This document shows positions 38,543-46,254 of a DNA stretch of 64,000 bases, one piece after another (positions within the stretch are counted from its first letter, which is position 1; each line of letters starts with the position of its first letter). The translations under genes and the position numbers were made by a program. Below the pieces are notes generated by a model. The model did not search any database. It worked only from the letters and a program-made list of their open reading frames with translations, and had not been told where the DNA came from. The DNA comes from CAYWMQ01 sp964459635 (lineage in GTDB: Bacteria; Patescibacteriota; Minisyncoccia; Phycocordibacterales; UBA12088). The DNA lies in the NCBI GenBank assembly GCA_964459635.1, contig CAYWMQ010000001.1:34223-98222 (forward strand), given 5' to 3'.

Positions 38543-40113
38543 TCTTCTTCAAGCACGCCCGATATCCCGTATCTTTTCATGAAGTGCAATGTGACGGCGT
38601 TTGTCCATCCAAAGCCGTCCTGTATGCCGTACTCGCCGCCGCCCGCCAGCTCGTGCGTATCCTCCACATTGTACTTTTCCAGTAGCGCTCCAAAACGCTT
38701 GTATAAACGCTTTACCGTTGTGATCCATCGATGTGCGATCTCTTCCGCAAGTGGGCGGTACCCGTACCGTTCCAGCCCGAGTACGGTCACATACTGAAGT
38801 GGCGCCCATCCGTTAGGTGCGTCCCATTGCTGCCCCGTACGTAAGGGAGTTGACACAACCCCGCCGTCACGGAGGAGTATACATGCTATTGTTTCCTGCA
38901 TGCGCGCGGCTTGCGTGGCTGTGGCTATGCCAGCCCAGAGCGCATAGCTTCCCGCGGCCGTGACTATGTCGCTGTGTTCCTCCGTATCGATGCGATAGTC
39001 CATATACCATCCGTGCTTCTCACTCCAGAGATACGTGCGCATCGCTTCCGTGCGCGCGAGTGCTCGTGTGCGCCAGATGTCGCTTGAGCGGGTGCGCCCC
39101 GCATGCTCATACGCGTCTGCGATTATGTTCTCGTACAGCGCAAGCAGTGCATTGAGATCGACCGGCACCACATCGGTGGTGAGAGCGGTACCGATATCAG
39201 TCGGGTCCTTCAAGTATCTGGATGAGAAGTCCCAGCCCGATTCGGCCGCTGCGCGCAAATTGCGGTACAGGGGCGAGCGCGTAGCGTTCGCGCCTTCCGC
39301 TTGCAGGTCATCCGCAAGCATCTCCTCGCGCGGAAGGTCGCTGGCATCCCAAAAGCGGTTCAGGATCTCACCGCCGGGCATGCGCACCGCGCGCTCTGCG
39401 GCTCCGTAGTGTGCGGCACGCGCGGCGCCTCGCATCCAAAAGGCGTATTCCGTCTCCATTGCGTGGCGGTATGTGGTAAGCACGTGCGCACCGCGCGCGT
39501 CTGCGAGAAGCCGCACCATGAGCGCGAAAAAAGGTTGATTGCTTCGGGTCAAATAGTAGGTGCGCGTACCGTTCGGTATGTGGCCAAAGCGTTCGATGAG
39601 GGATGCAAAATTTTCCACCATATCTTCCACCAAACCGACACGGCCGCTCTCCAGAAGTCCTACCATGGTAAAGTACGAGTCCCAGTAGTAGAGTTCGCGA
39701 AAGCGCCCTCCGGGCACCACATAGCGCCGCGGCAGCGGTATGAGGGACCCTTGGTCATGAGTATCGGCCTCACGCGTAAGTGCGGCCCACGTCTCTTCGA
39801 TATATTCCGCTATGTCATGGCGCATCCCCCGTGGCTCGCGCGGGGTGTGTATGTCCGTCTCTTCAGGAAGGGAGAAATACGTGCGGACAAACTCGCCGAT
39901 CGAAAAGGAATCCTTCAGCTTTTTTTGTTCCCTGCGATATGCGGCACGAATCGCACGCGGCGTCATGCGTGGTACCGCATCGGCAAAAGACTTATTGTCG
40001 AGTGTCACGTGAGAGCGCTGCGCATCGACAAAAAGCTCCCCAAATAGCTCGCGCGGGGAGCGGGGGCGGGCACGCATGCCTATCCTGCGCAAGGTTTGAA
40101 GTGTTCGCTGCAT
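38539..40113 (-). CDS. Alpha,alpha-trehalase, glycoside hydrolase family 37
   Basis: Hydrolyses trehalose to two glucose molecules. 524 residues from the ATG at 40113 (the frame opens at GTG 40182). Both family signatures are present: PGGRFRELYYWDSY (134-147) and QWDAPNGWAP (429-438), plus ESGWDFSSRY around Asp295, matching the catalytic-acid region of family 37, and GGGEYGIQDGFGWTNAV near the C-terminus, which carries the second catalytic Glu in relatives. No signal peptide, so cytoplasmic, like E. coli TreF rather than TreA. It is the only minus-strand gene in 28-55 kb and the only sugar-metabolism gene in the window. A TATACT motif near 40158 on the minus strand could be its -10 box. Confidence 0.95.
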   Translation of the reverse strand: MQRTLQTLRRIGMRARPRSPRELFGELFVDAQRSHVTLDNKSFADAVPRMTPRAIRAAYRREQKKLKDSFSIGEFVRTYFSLPEETDIHTPREPRGMRHDIAEYIEETWAALTREADTHDQGSLIPLPRRYVVPGGRFRELYYWDSYFTMVGLLESGRVGLVEDMVENFASLIERFGHIPNGTRTYYLTRSNQPFFALMVRLLADARGAHVLTTYRHAMETEYAFWMRGAARAAHYGAAERAVRMPGGEILNRFWDASDLPREEMLADDLQAEGANATRSPLYRNLRAAAESGWDFSSRYLKDPTDIGTALTTDVVPVDLNALLALYENIIADAYEHAGRTRSSDIWRTRALARTEAMRTYLWSEKHGWYMDYRIDTEEHSDIVTAAGSYALWAGIATATQAARMQETIACILLRDGGVVSTPLRTGQQWDAPNGWAPLQYVTVLGLERYGYRPLAEEIAHRWITTVKRLYKRFGALLEKYNVEDTHELAGGGEYGIQDGFGWTNAVTLHFMKRYGISGVLEED

Positions 40114-40243
40114 ATGACGCGTAGTACGGGGTATGACGGATGTGCGGCGCTTCTCATACAGTATAGTATGACTCGATAGCACGTGTCAGAGTGTGGGTAC
40201 ACAGACAGTGTACCTGACGCTGGAAGCACGGCGGGGGTAATGC

Positions 40244-40249
40244 TATACT
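40244..40249 (+). promoter_or_regulatory. -10 element TATACT, leaderless start
   Basis: TATACT lies 7 nt before ATG 40257. Confidence 0.5.
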
Positions 40250-40256
40250 GGCAGCG

Positions 40257-40625
40257 ATGCTAGCGGATGAAGCCGACAGACCGTCTCGTGTACGTGCCGC
40301 GCGGAGTCGCAGTCCGGGGGTGTCTCGTGCCGTTGTGGGCACGGGGCGGGCGCTGGGCCGAGCGCTCGGGCCCGCATTGCTTGGCGACTTGGCGTACATG
40401 GTACTGCATGCGCGCCTTTTTGTGGGGCTCGCGTTCATGGTGGTCGGACTGCTTTCTTTTACGTCAGACTACTACTGCGATGGTGTGGGTACGCGTATGG
40501 CAGGGTGCACCCGTCCGGCCACGTATTACTACTACCCATGGTGGGCTGTCTTGCTCATCGTCCTGGGTGCATTTCTCCTTACCTTGTGGCTGCTGCGTGC
40601 TCGAGGGGGTGAGCGGGGACGCTAG
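40257..40625 (+). CDS. Small protein with two membrane spans, unknown function
   Basis: 122 residues. A basic, Arg-rich N-terminal region of about 45 residues, a span at about 50-68 (ARLFVGLAFMVVGLLSF), a short loop with two Cys (YYCDGVGTRMAGC), and a second span at about 95-113, ending in Arg-rich residues. Topology prediction: both ends inside, Cys loop outside. Family not recognised. The -10 motif 7 nt before the ATG is the main support for the start. The next gene begins about 70 nt downstream with its own -10 motif. Confidence 0.55.
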   Translation: MLADEADRPSRVRAARSRSPGVSRAVVGTGRALGRALGPALLGDLAYMVLHARLFVGLAFMVVGLLSFTSDYYCDGVGTRMAGCTRPATYYYYPWWAVLLIVLGAFLLTLWLLRARGGERGR

Positions 40626-40682
40626 TGCTTCGCTATCCACTGCGGTGGTCGCCACCTTGCTCATTTCTCGTGCGCGGTATGC

Positions 40683-40688
40683 GATACT
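40683..40688 (+). promoter_or_regulatory. -10 element GATACT, leaderless start
   Basis: GATACT directly precedes an ATG at 40689 and lies 6 nt before the next in-frame ATG at 40695. The spacing rule seen at other genes favours 40695 as the start. Confidence 0.45.
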
Positions 40689-40694
40689 ATGCGT

Positions 40695-42155
40695 ATGCGT
40701 GCATTTGCACTGTACGGAGCACTGCTCATATGCGCCGCGGCTCTTTTCGTGGCTGTGGGTGTGCTCTATGCGGATGACCCGCCCCTCATCACGAACGTGC
40801 AGGTAGCCTCGAGCACCAAGCACAGCGCGGTCATCACCTGGACCACGAACAAAGCCGCCGACTCTTTGGTCAATTTCGGCAAGCAGCCGCACTATGGCGT
40901 GTCGCGGAGCCCTGGCGCCACCAAGACTGAACACTCAGTGACGCTCGAGGATCTTGATGCGTCCACGGCATATCATTTTCGCGTTTCGTCTTCGGATGAG
41001 CTGGGCAACCAGTCGGTCTCCGGTGACTTCGTATTTTTTACCGGCGGTACCGAGGAGATACCCGACATCAAGCAAGTAAAAACGCCCGACCAGCAGGCGC
41101 TCGTAGGGCAGGCGGCCGATATTCTCTCAAAGATCACAGACCCAAATGCCCTCAAGCTCATCCAAAACCAGGTGACCGAAGCGGCGTCCGACCTCCTGCG
41201 TGCCCCCGAGGTCATCGGGCAGCCCCGTGTGATGGACATTACATCCACCGAAGCAAAAGTGATCTGGGCCACAAGTCGTGATGCAAACTCCATTGTGGAG
41301 TTTGCATCCGAGTATCAATGGAACGGCTCCACCTATGCGCGCACCGAGGCGAAGCTCGACGATGTCACAAAAGATCACGAGGTGCTGCTTACCGGTCTCT
41401 CGCCCGCCACTACGTACCACTTTAAGGTGCGCTCGGAGGACGAGTTCGGGCTTTCGGGCGAGAGCGGCGACAGTACGTTTATCACCAAGTCGCCCGTTCC
41501 CACACTGACCGACGTACAGATCATTAAGATCGAGGAGAACAGTGCCACGTTTGCGTGGTCCACGGACATTCCCGCAGCGGGTGCCGTCATTTATACGAAT
41601 ACCGCCACAGGCGAGATACGCACTGAAGGAAGCCCCGAGTTTCTTACCACACAGACGGTACGACTCACCAACTTGACGCTCGGCGCTACCTACGTGGCTA
41701 CGGTAAAGGCCGAGAACGAGCAGGGCGAGTCGTCCGAGTCAGATCCGATCACCTTCACCACCGTTCGCGACGAAGAACCGCCGATTATTAGCCGTGTGAA
41801 CAATGAAAGCACGCTCTATCCCGGGGCTGAAACACGTATACAGACCATCATAAGCTGGGCGAGCGACGAGCCGAGCTACTGCGTGCTCGCCTTCAATCAA
41901 GGGCTTGCCGTGGCGGATACTGCCACCAAGGTGCCCGCGAACGACCTTCCCATGACCGACCACGTGCGCGTCGTGACCGAGTTTCTGCCTTCCACGGTGT
42001 ACAAGTTCTGGGTCACCTGTAAGGATCGTACGGGCAACGAAGCGCGGAGCGAAGATTTCGTGCTTTTTACGCCCGAGAAGGAAAAGAGCATCATCGATAT
42101 CATCCTTGAAAACTTCCAGGGTACCTTCGGCTGGGTGAAGAATATCGGAAAATAG
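40695..42155 (+). CDS. Exported protein with fibronectin type III repeats, next to a MacB-like exporter
   Basis: 486 residues from ATG 40695 (ATG 40689 is also open). Signal peptide or anchor at about 5-24. Four FN3-like domains follow: about 30-118 (AVITWTTNKAADS ... YHFRVSSSDELGN), 170-255 (KVIWATSRDANS ... YHFKVRSEDEFG), 260-350 (TFAWSTDIPAAG ... YVATVKAENEQG) and 355-460 (IISWASDEPSYC ... YKFWVTCKDRTGN). The C-terminal 25 residues are amphipathic. The ABC ATPase and permease genes follow, apart from an inserted small gene. In MacAB-type systems this position usually holds a periplasmic adaptor; an FN3 protein may take that role here, which is inference. Confidence 0.8.
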   Translation: MRAFALYGALLICAAALFVAVGVLYADDPPLITNVQVASSTKHSAVITWTTNKAADSLVNFGKQPHYGVSRSPGATKTEHSVTLEDLDASTAYHFRVSSSDELGNQSVSGDFVFFTGGTEEIPDIKQVKTPDQQALVGQAADILSKITDPNALKLIQNQVTEAASDLLRAPEVIGQPRVMDITSTEAKVIWATSRDANSIVEFASEYQWNGSTYARTEAKLDDVTKDHEVLLTGLSPATTYHFKVRSEDEFGLSGESGDSTFITKSPVPTLTDVQIIKIEENSATFAWSTDIPAAGAVIYTNTATGEIRTEGSPEFLTTQTVRLTNLTLGATYVATVKAENEQGESSESDPITFTTVRDEEPPIISRVNNESTLYPGAETRIQTIISWASDEPSYCVLAFNQGLAVADTATKVPANDLPMTDHVRVVTEFLPSTVYKFWVTCKDRTGNEARSEDFVLFTPEKEKSIIDIILENFQGTFGWVKNIGK

Positions 42156-42180
42156 AAAGTATGAAGTAGAACGTAGAAAG
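42153..42180. repeat. Left inverted repeat of the four-helix-bundle cassette
   Basis: Pairs with 42604-42631 at 26 of 28 positions (purine-rich gaaagtatgaagtagaac type). It starts at the stop codon of the FN3 gene. A further copy of the gtagaaagtat unit follows at 42202-42214. Confidence 0.85.
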
Positions 42181-42212
42181 TATAGCGGCGTATGAAGAAG
42201 TAAGTAGAAAGT

Positions 42213-42599
42213 ATGCCTACGTCCGACACCGTTAAAATTACCCATTTCACGCATTTGGTCGCGTGGAAAAAAGCACACGCCTTAGTCATGGGTGTGTACG
42301 CCCTGACGCGCACATGTCCGCGTGACGAACAATTTGGTCTGACAAGTCAAAGTAGACGTGCAGCAGTTTCGATTACGTCAAATATTGCCGAGGGGTTTGG
42401 GCGAGTGACTAAGGCAGACAAGGCGCACTTTTATTGGATCGCAAAAGCGTCCCTCGCTGAGTTGCAGAGTCAGCTGTATATCATGCGTGATTTAGGGTAT
42501 GTGAGTGCCGAAACTACTGAGGCAGCGATGCGCCAAACCGAAGAGGTTGACAGGTTGTTGGCCGGCCTTATTGGTGCAGCGCAATCATATCGCCGGTAA
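42213..42599 (+). CDS. Four-helix bundle protein (S23 / 23S rRNA intervening-sequence family)
   Basis: 128 residues with the family pattern: ...FTHLVAWKKAHALVMGVYALTR, FGLTSQSRRAAVSITSNIAEG (the conserved R.A..S...NIAEG block), FYWIAKASLAELQSQL, and a last helix with TEEVDRLLAGLI. Members form pentameric bundles; they are encoded in intervening sequences of some 23S rRNA genes and are related to the Avd accessory protein of diversity-generating retroelements, but no rRNA or reverse transcriptase is nearby. The gene splits an ABC-exporter operon and is bracketed by inverted repeats, so it looks inserted. Biological role unknown; nucleic-acid binding is plausible. Confidence 0.9.
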   Translation: MPTSDTVKITHFTHLVAWKKAHALVMGVYALTRTCPRDEQFGLTSQSRRAAVSITSNIAEGFGRVTKADKAHFYWIAKASLAELQSQLYIMRDLGYVSAETTEAAMRQTEEVDRLLAGLIGAAQSYRR

Positions 42600-42603
42600 T
42601 ATA

Positions 42604-42631
42604 CGTTCTACCTTCTACTTCATACTTTCTA
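42604..42631. repeat. Right inverted repeat of the four-helix-bundle cassette
   Basis: Reverse complement of 42153-42180 (26 of 28). It ends 7 nt before the ATG of the ABC ATPase gene and 4 nt after the four-helix-bundle gene. Confidence 0.85.
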
Positions 42632-42638
42632 CTTTGCT

Positions 42639-44075
42639 ATGCGCAACATCATTACAACCGAACACGTGGACGTGACCTACAATGCGGGGCAGTCTAATGA
42701 GTTCAAGGCGTTGGTGGACGTCAACATTGAGATCGCGGCACGCGAGTACATCATCTTTTTCGGCCCCTCCGGCTGTGGCAAGTCCACACTCCTGTACTCA
42801 ATTTTCGGGGTGCTTCCACCCACGTCCGGCAAGGTGATAGTGAAGGGTGACTCTATATATGACTTCGACGCAAAAGAATTTGTAAACTACCAGCGCAAGA
42901 CGATGGGCATCATGTATCAGTCTTTCAACCTTATCCCGTCCTTGACCGTACTCGACAACGTGCAACTTCCTCTCATTTTTGCAGGCTTGCCGCCTACCGT
43001 GCGCGAGCGTCGGGCCACCGAGCTATTGGACCGATTTGGTATTGCGCACGTAGCCCACAAGCGGCCTGCTCTCCTTTCGGGCGGTCAGCAGCAGCGCGTT
43101 TCCGTGGCGCGCAGCCTCGTCAATGACCCGGAAATACTCATTGCCGACGAGCCCGTGGGTAACCTCGACGCCGTGTCCGCCGAAGCCGTTATGAATACGC
43201 TGGACGAGATCAACAGGAACGACAAGAAGACCGTGCTCCTCGTCACGCACGACGCCAAATACCTCCCGTACGCGCACCGCGTGCTGTACCTCGACTACGG
43301 CAAGGTGGACCGCATCGTCATAAACCCGGAAAAGCGCCAGATAAAAAAGGTGCGGCCCGGAGAAACGATAGTGACGGAGATAGAGCAGCTTGCGCGCATT
43401 TATCCTTACGATTCGCCGGAGCAGCTGCGCGTGAAAAGCCTTATTAATTTCCTCACACAAAATCTCTCTTTCGATCAAATCGTACGGTTGGAAAAGATGA
43501 CCCAGCACGTGATAGAGGGTGTGCTTTCCGAGGCTCAGTTCCGGGCTATCCTTGTGGCAGACTACGAGCAGGGTGGGTGCGGTATTAAGCCCGCACAAGC
43601 AGATGAGATGACAAAACGCATGTATCGAGTACTCTCACAGTCTCACGATATCGTGCGGTTCCGCCGTGCCGGCCAAGCACAGGCGCGCTTTGACATGGAG
43701 CGGCTTGAGCTCATCAAACGTGTGCAAGGCTACGTGCTCGCGGAGTACGGCGTGGAGCCCGATTCGCAGCGTTTGGAGCGCGTGACAAAAATGATAACGT
43801 CGCGCGTGTACGGCTATATCATGCGTGAGGAGTTCCATAGACAGCTACGCCTGCCCGAAGAAGATGGTGGAGGCGGTTTTGACATATACATAGCGGCTGA
43901 CCTATCGCGCTACCTTGAGAAGCTCATCGCTCAAGGTGTATCGCACTTCTCGCAACACCAGGAGGCCAAGCCCGACGCCACCAACATACACGCGCAGCAA
44001 GCGAAGAAGTTTGAGGAGATGGACAAGGGTATATTGGGTAAGTTGGCAGGTATGCTGCATCACAAAAAAAAGTAG
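42639..44075 (+). CDS. MacB/LolD-type ABC transporter ATPase with a long C-terminal extension
   Basis: 478 residues, about twice the usual 220-250. The ATPase part (1-235) has Walker A GPSGCGKST at 42-50, signature LSGGQQQR at 146-153, and Walker B ILIADEP with Asp170 and Glu171, with the H-loop His in LLVTHD. The FKALVDVNIEI start and the order of motifs fit the MacB/LolD/FtsE group. Residues about 245-478 are an extension of helical character (SPEQLRVKSLINFLTQNL ... ELIKRVQGYVLAEYG ... QQAKKFEEMDKGILGKL) that I do not recognise. It probably pairs with the permease at 44263 to drive an envelope process or substrate export. No Shine-Dalgarno; the start lies just after the right inverted repeat. 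Confidence 0.93.
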   Translation: MRNIITTEHVDVTYNAGQSNEFKALVDVNIEIAAREYIIFFGPSGCGKSTLLYSIFGVLPPTSGKVIVKGDSIYDFDAKEFVNYQRKTMGIMYQSFNLIPSLTVLDNVQLPLIFAGLPPTVRERRATELLDRFGIAHVAHKRPALLSGGQQQRVSVARSLVNDPEILIADEPVGNLDAVSAEAVMNTLDEINRNDKKTVLLVTHDAKYLPYAHRVLYLDYGKVDRIVINPEKRQIKKVRPGETIVTEIEQLARIYPYDSPEQLRVKSLINFLTQNLSFDQIVRLEKMTQHVIEGVLSEAQFRAILVADYEQGGCGIKPAQADEMTKRMYRVLSQSHDIVRFRRAGQAQARFDMERLELIKRVQGYVLAEYGVEPDSQRLERVTKMITSRVYGYIMREEFHRQLRLPEEDGGGGFDIYIAADLSRYLEKLIAQGVSHFSQHQEAKPDATNIHAQQAKKFEEMDKGILGKLAGMLHHKKK

Positions 44076-44108
44076 AACGCTCGTGACGCGGCAAAAGATA
44101 GCTCATAA

Positions 44109-44254
44109 GTCAAAAGTCAAAATGCAAAAGTCAAAAGTACAAGTAAAAAGTGAAAAAGGAGACATGCCACCGTGCGTACACGTATTGATTGCGTGGCCGT
44201 ATCAACTGTTGCATTTTGAATTGTACTTTTGACTTTTGCATTTTAACTTTTGAC
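44109..44254. repeat. Long inverted repeat with no gene inside (34-nt arms)
   Basis: Arms 44109-44142 and 44221-44254 match at 33 of 34 positions (gtcaaaagtc / gacttttgac type) around a 78-nt spacer without a gene. It lies between the ATPase and permease genes of one operon and resembles the repeats around 42213-42599 in type but not in exact sequence. Confidence 0.9.
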
Positions 44255-44262
44255 ATTCTGTT

Positions 44263-45471
44263 ATGCGCATCCAAGACGTCGCCAAACTCTCCACCCGTAT
44301 GTTCAAAACGAACCCGGCTCGTACCTGGCTCACCATTTTGGGTATGGGAGTCGGTACCGGCGCGGTCGTGACGCTCGTGGGCCTGGGCTTCGGTCTCCAG
44401 AACATCATCCTGGAGCAGATAGTCTTCGGGGAAACGCTCCTTTCGCTCAGCGTCACAAATCCTCCGGCACGGTCCGTCATGCTGAACCCTCAGACCGTCC
44501 AGGAGATCCGAAGTATCGACCATGTGCGTGATGTGGCGCCTCTCGCGAGCTTTGCCGCCCTCGTCACCTACGAGGGGCTCACCGGCAACACCTTCCTCCA
44601 GGGCGCCAATCCCAACTATTTCAGGTTTACCGGTGCAAAGGAGGTGGCGGGGCGCTTGTTTGACGACAAAACGATGAGCGAGGACCGCAACAACGTCATC
44701 ATCTCTACAGGCTTGCTCAAGCTTTTCGGCGAAGAAGACCCTGCCGCCGCCATAGGCAAGCAGCTCTCCTTCCGAGTGTTCGTCCCGCGCGAAAACAGTA
44801 CGGAGACGGTCGAGACGGAGCTCCGAAAGAGGTATACCGTGGTGGGGGTCACGAACGATGAGACGAAACCGACCGCGGTCGTGCTCTTGGACGAGCTTGC
44901 AAGTCAAATACAGGTCACCCAGTACGAGCAGGCGCAGGTGCGCGTGGACGCCAGCGAGTGGCTCGACGGTGCCACGGCAGCCATTATAGAACGAGGGTTC
45001 GGCGTGACGGCGCTCAGTAAAGTGGTCGACCAAGCCAACAAGATCTTCCAGGGCATCCAGGCGGTGCTCGCGGTCTTCGGCGGTATCGCGCTCGTGGTGT
45101 CCGCTATCGGCATGTTCAACACCATGACCGTTACGCTCCTTGAGCGCACGGGTGAAATAGGCATCATGCGTACGCTCGGTGCTTCTTCCAATGACATCAA
45201 AATACTTTTCGTGTCAGAGGCTGTCATTGTGGGCTTTCTCGGAGGTATCGTGGGTATTTCAATAGGCGTAGGCATAGGTTTCAGCCTCAACACCATGGTA
45301 AACGTAGCCGCAACAAACTTCGGCGGTAAAGCGGTGCACTTGTTCGCATACCCCATGACATTCCTGCTCTTTATCGCCGCCTTTTCCGCTATCGTGGGCT
45401 TCCTTACAGGTGTATTTCCGGCCCGCCGCGCCGCTCAGCTGAATCCATTGGACGCTATACGGTACAAGTAA
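44263..45471 (+). CDS. MacB-like ABC transporter permease (MacB_PCD plus FtsX domains)
   Basis: 402 residues with the type VII ABC layout: first span at about 22-48 (WLTILGMGVGTGAVVTLVGL), a periplasmic-type core domain at about 50-260 (V..I......V....P......V........G........F....G), then three spans in the FtsX domain: about 268-290, 317-345 and 366-390. FNTMTVTLLERTGEIGIMRTLGAS (split here as FNTMTVTLLERT and GEIGIMRTLGAS) is the hallmark coupling segment, and it ends with PARRAAQLNPLDAIRY. Partner of the ATPase at 42639. In a cell with one membrane such pumps may export peptides or lipids, or act by mechanotransmission to extracellular partners; the FN3 protein at 40695 is a candidate partner. 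Confidence 0.95.
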   Translation: MRIQDVAKLSTRMFKTNPARTWLTILGMGVGTGAVVTLVGLGFGLQNIILEQIVFGETLLSLSVTNPPARSVMLNPQTVQEIRSIDHVRDVAPLASFAALVTYEGLTGNTFLQGANPNYFRFTGAKEVAGRLFDDKTMSEDRNNVIISTGLLKLFGEEDPAAAIGKQLSFRVFVPRENSTETVETELRKRYTVVGVTNDETKPTAVVLLDELASQIQVTQYEQAQVRVDASEWLDGATAAIIERGFGVTALSKVVDQANKIFQGIQAVLAVFGGIALVVSAIGMFNTMTVTLLERTGEIGIMRTLGASSNDIKILFVSEAVIVGFLGGIVGISIGVGIGFSLNTMVNVAATNFGGKAVHLFAYPMTFLLFIAAFSAIVGFLTGVFPARRAAQLNPLDAIRYK

Positions 45472-45486
45472 ACCGGGTGCGACGAG

Positions 45487-45569
45487 TAGGCGAGGCGCGA
45501 GTTACGAGTGCGCTTCGCGCACGAGTCGTACGTCACGCTACTCGTAACCCGCCCACTCGCGTCTCGCCC
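45487..45569. repeat. Imperfect inverted repeat, GGCGCGAGT family
   Basis: The left part (ggcgaggcgcgagttacgag, 45489-45508) recurs in reverse complement at about 45541-45569, with an inner GTGCGC/GCGCAC hairpin. Related hairpins occur at 52142-52174 and 57110-57178. It follows the permease stop by about 15 nt and may end or insulate the operon. Confidence 0.65.
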
Positions 45570-45619
45570 ACTTACCACGTTATCCCTAGCTAAAACATCC
45601 TCTCGCCCCTTGTTCGCGG

Positions 45620-45625
45620 TACAAT
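45620..45625 (+). promoter_or_regulatory. -10 element TACAAT, leaderless start
   Basis: TACAAT lies 7 nt before ATG 45633. Confidence 0.5.
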
Positions 45626-45632
45626 ACACCTG

Positions 45633-46253
45633 ATGAGCAAAAGAACCAAACTAGTGATCGGCGTTGTTGCACTGCTTCTGGCAGGCGGCACGTATATCGG
45701 TTTTGTAGAAGGCGTACCGCTTCGCCCCGCAGGCTGGGATGCCAAAAAGGATGAGGAGCTAAAAAAGCAGCCACCCGGCCCGCTCCCCGGTCAAGGCGTC
45801 ACGCAAAGCGAGCGGGAAAAGAAGCCCGAACCGAAGTCATACACGGAGATTGCTTCTACATCCCAGTCGGGCAAGGTGAGCGAGAAGCTCACGGTGGACA
45901 ATACCCTCGTGCCGGTGCAGTTTTGCGACAAAACCTTCAAAACCAGGCAGGTCTTCATTGACGGCGTGGACGTGGTCCAGCGGATAGCTGAGTTGGCGAC
46001 GAAGGGGAAGATGCCAAAAAGTCCACTTGGCTACGATGAGTCGGCTATGACTTGTAAGAACATGGGCGGCACACGGCAAGGATACCTTGATGTTGCAGAT
46101 GTAAAGGAGTTTAGTGAAGGGCAGCCACGACGCGATGGTTACTATGTGCGTATCGCAAGCTCCTTGTATGTTGTGTACGAAGATAGCGGAGAGATTTACC
46201 TCTCCTCCGCATACGACGGCGAACTTATAGGCCCCCTCGGCACCCTTAAGTAA
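45633..46253 (+). CDS. Membrane-anchored hypothetical protein
   Basis: 206 residues. Basic start and one span at about 7-25 (LVIGVVALLLAGGTYIGF), a Lys/Pro-rich linker (about 40-70), then a compact domain at about 85-206 with two Cys (VQFCDKTF and AMTCKNMGG) that could form a disulfide outside the cell. Family not recognised. The next gene, a secreted M23 peptidase, starts one base after this stop, so the two are almost certainly cotranscribed and may act together on the cell wall; that link is inference. Confidence 0.6.
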   Translation: MSKRTKLVIGVVALLLAGGTYIGFVEGVPLRPAGWDAKKDEELKKQPPGPLPGQGVTQSEREKKPEPKSYTEIASTSQSGKVSEKLTVDNTLVPVQFCDKTFKTRQVFIDGVDVVQRIAELATKGKMPKSPLGYDESAMTCKNMGGTRQGYLDVADVKEFSEGQPRRDGYYVRIASSLYVVYEDSGEIYLSSAYDGELIGPLGTLK

Positions 46254-46254
46254 C

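Noticed and set aside
42213..42599. Diversity-generating retroelement with the four-helix-bundle gene as Avd
   Set aside because: No reverse transcriptase, template repeat or variable repeat was seen nearby, and the gene is bracketed by its own inverted repeats.
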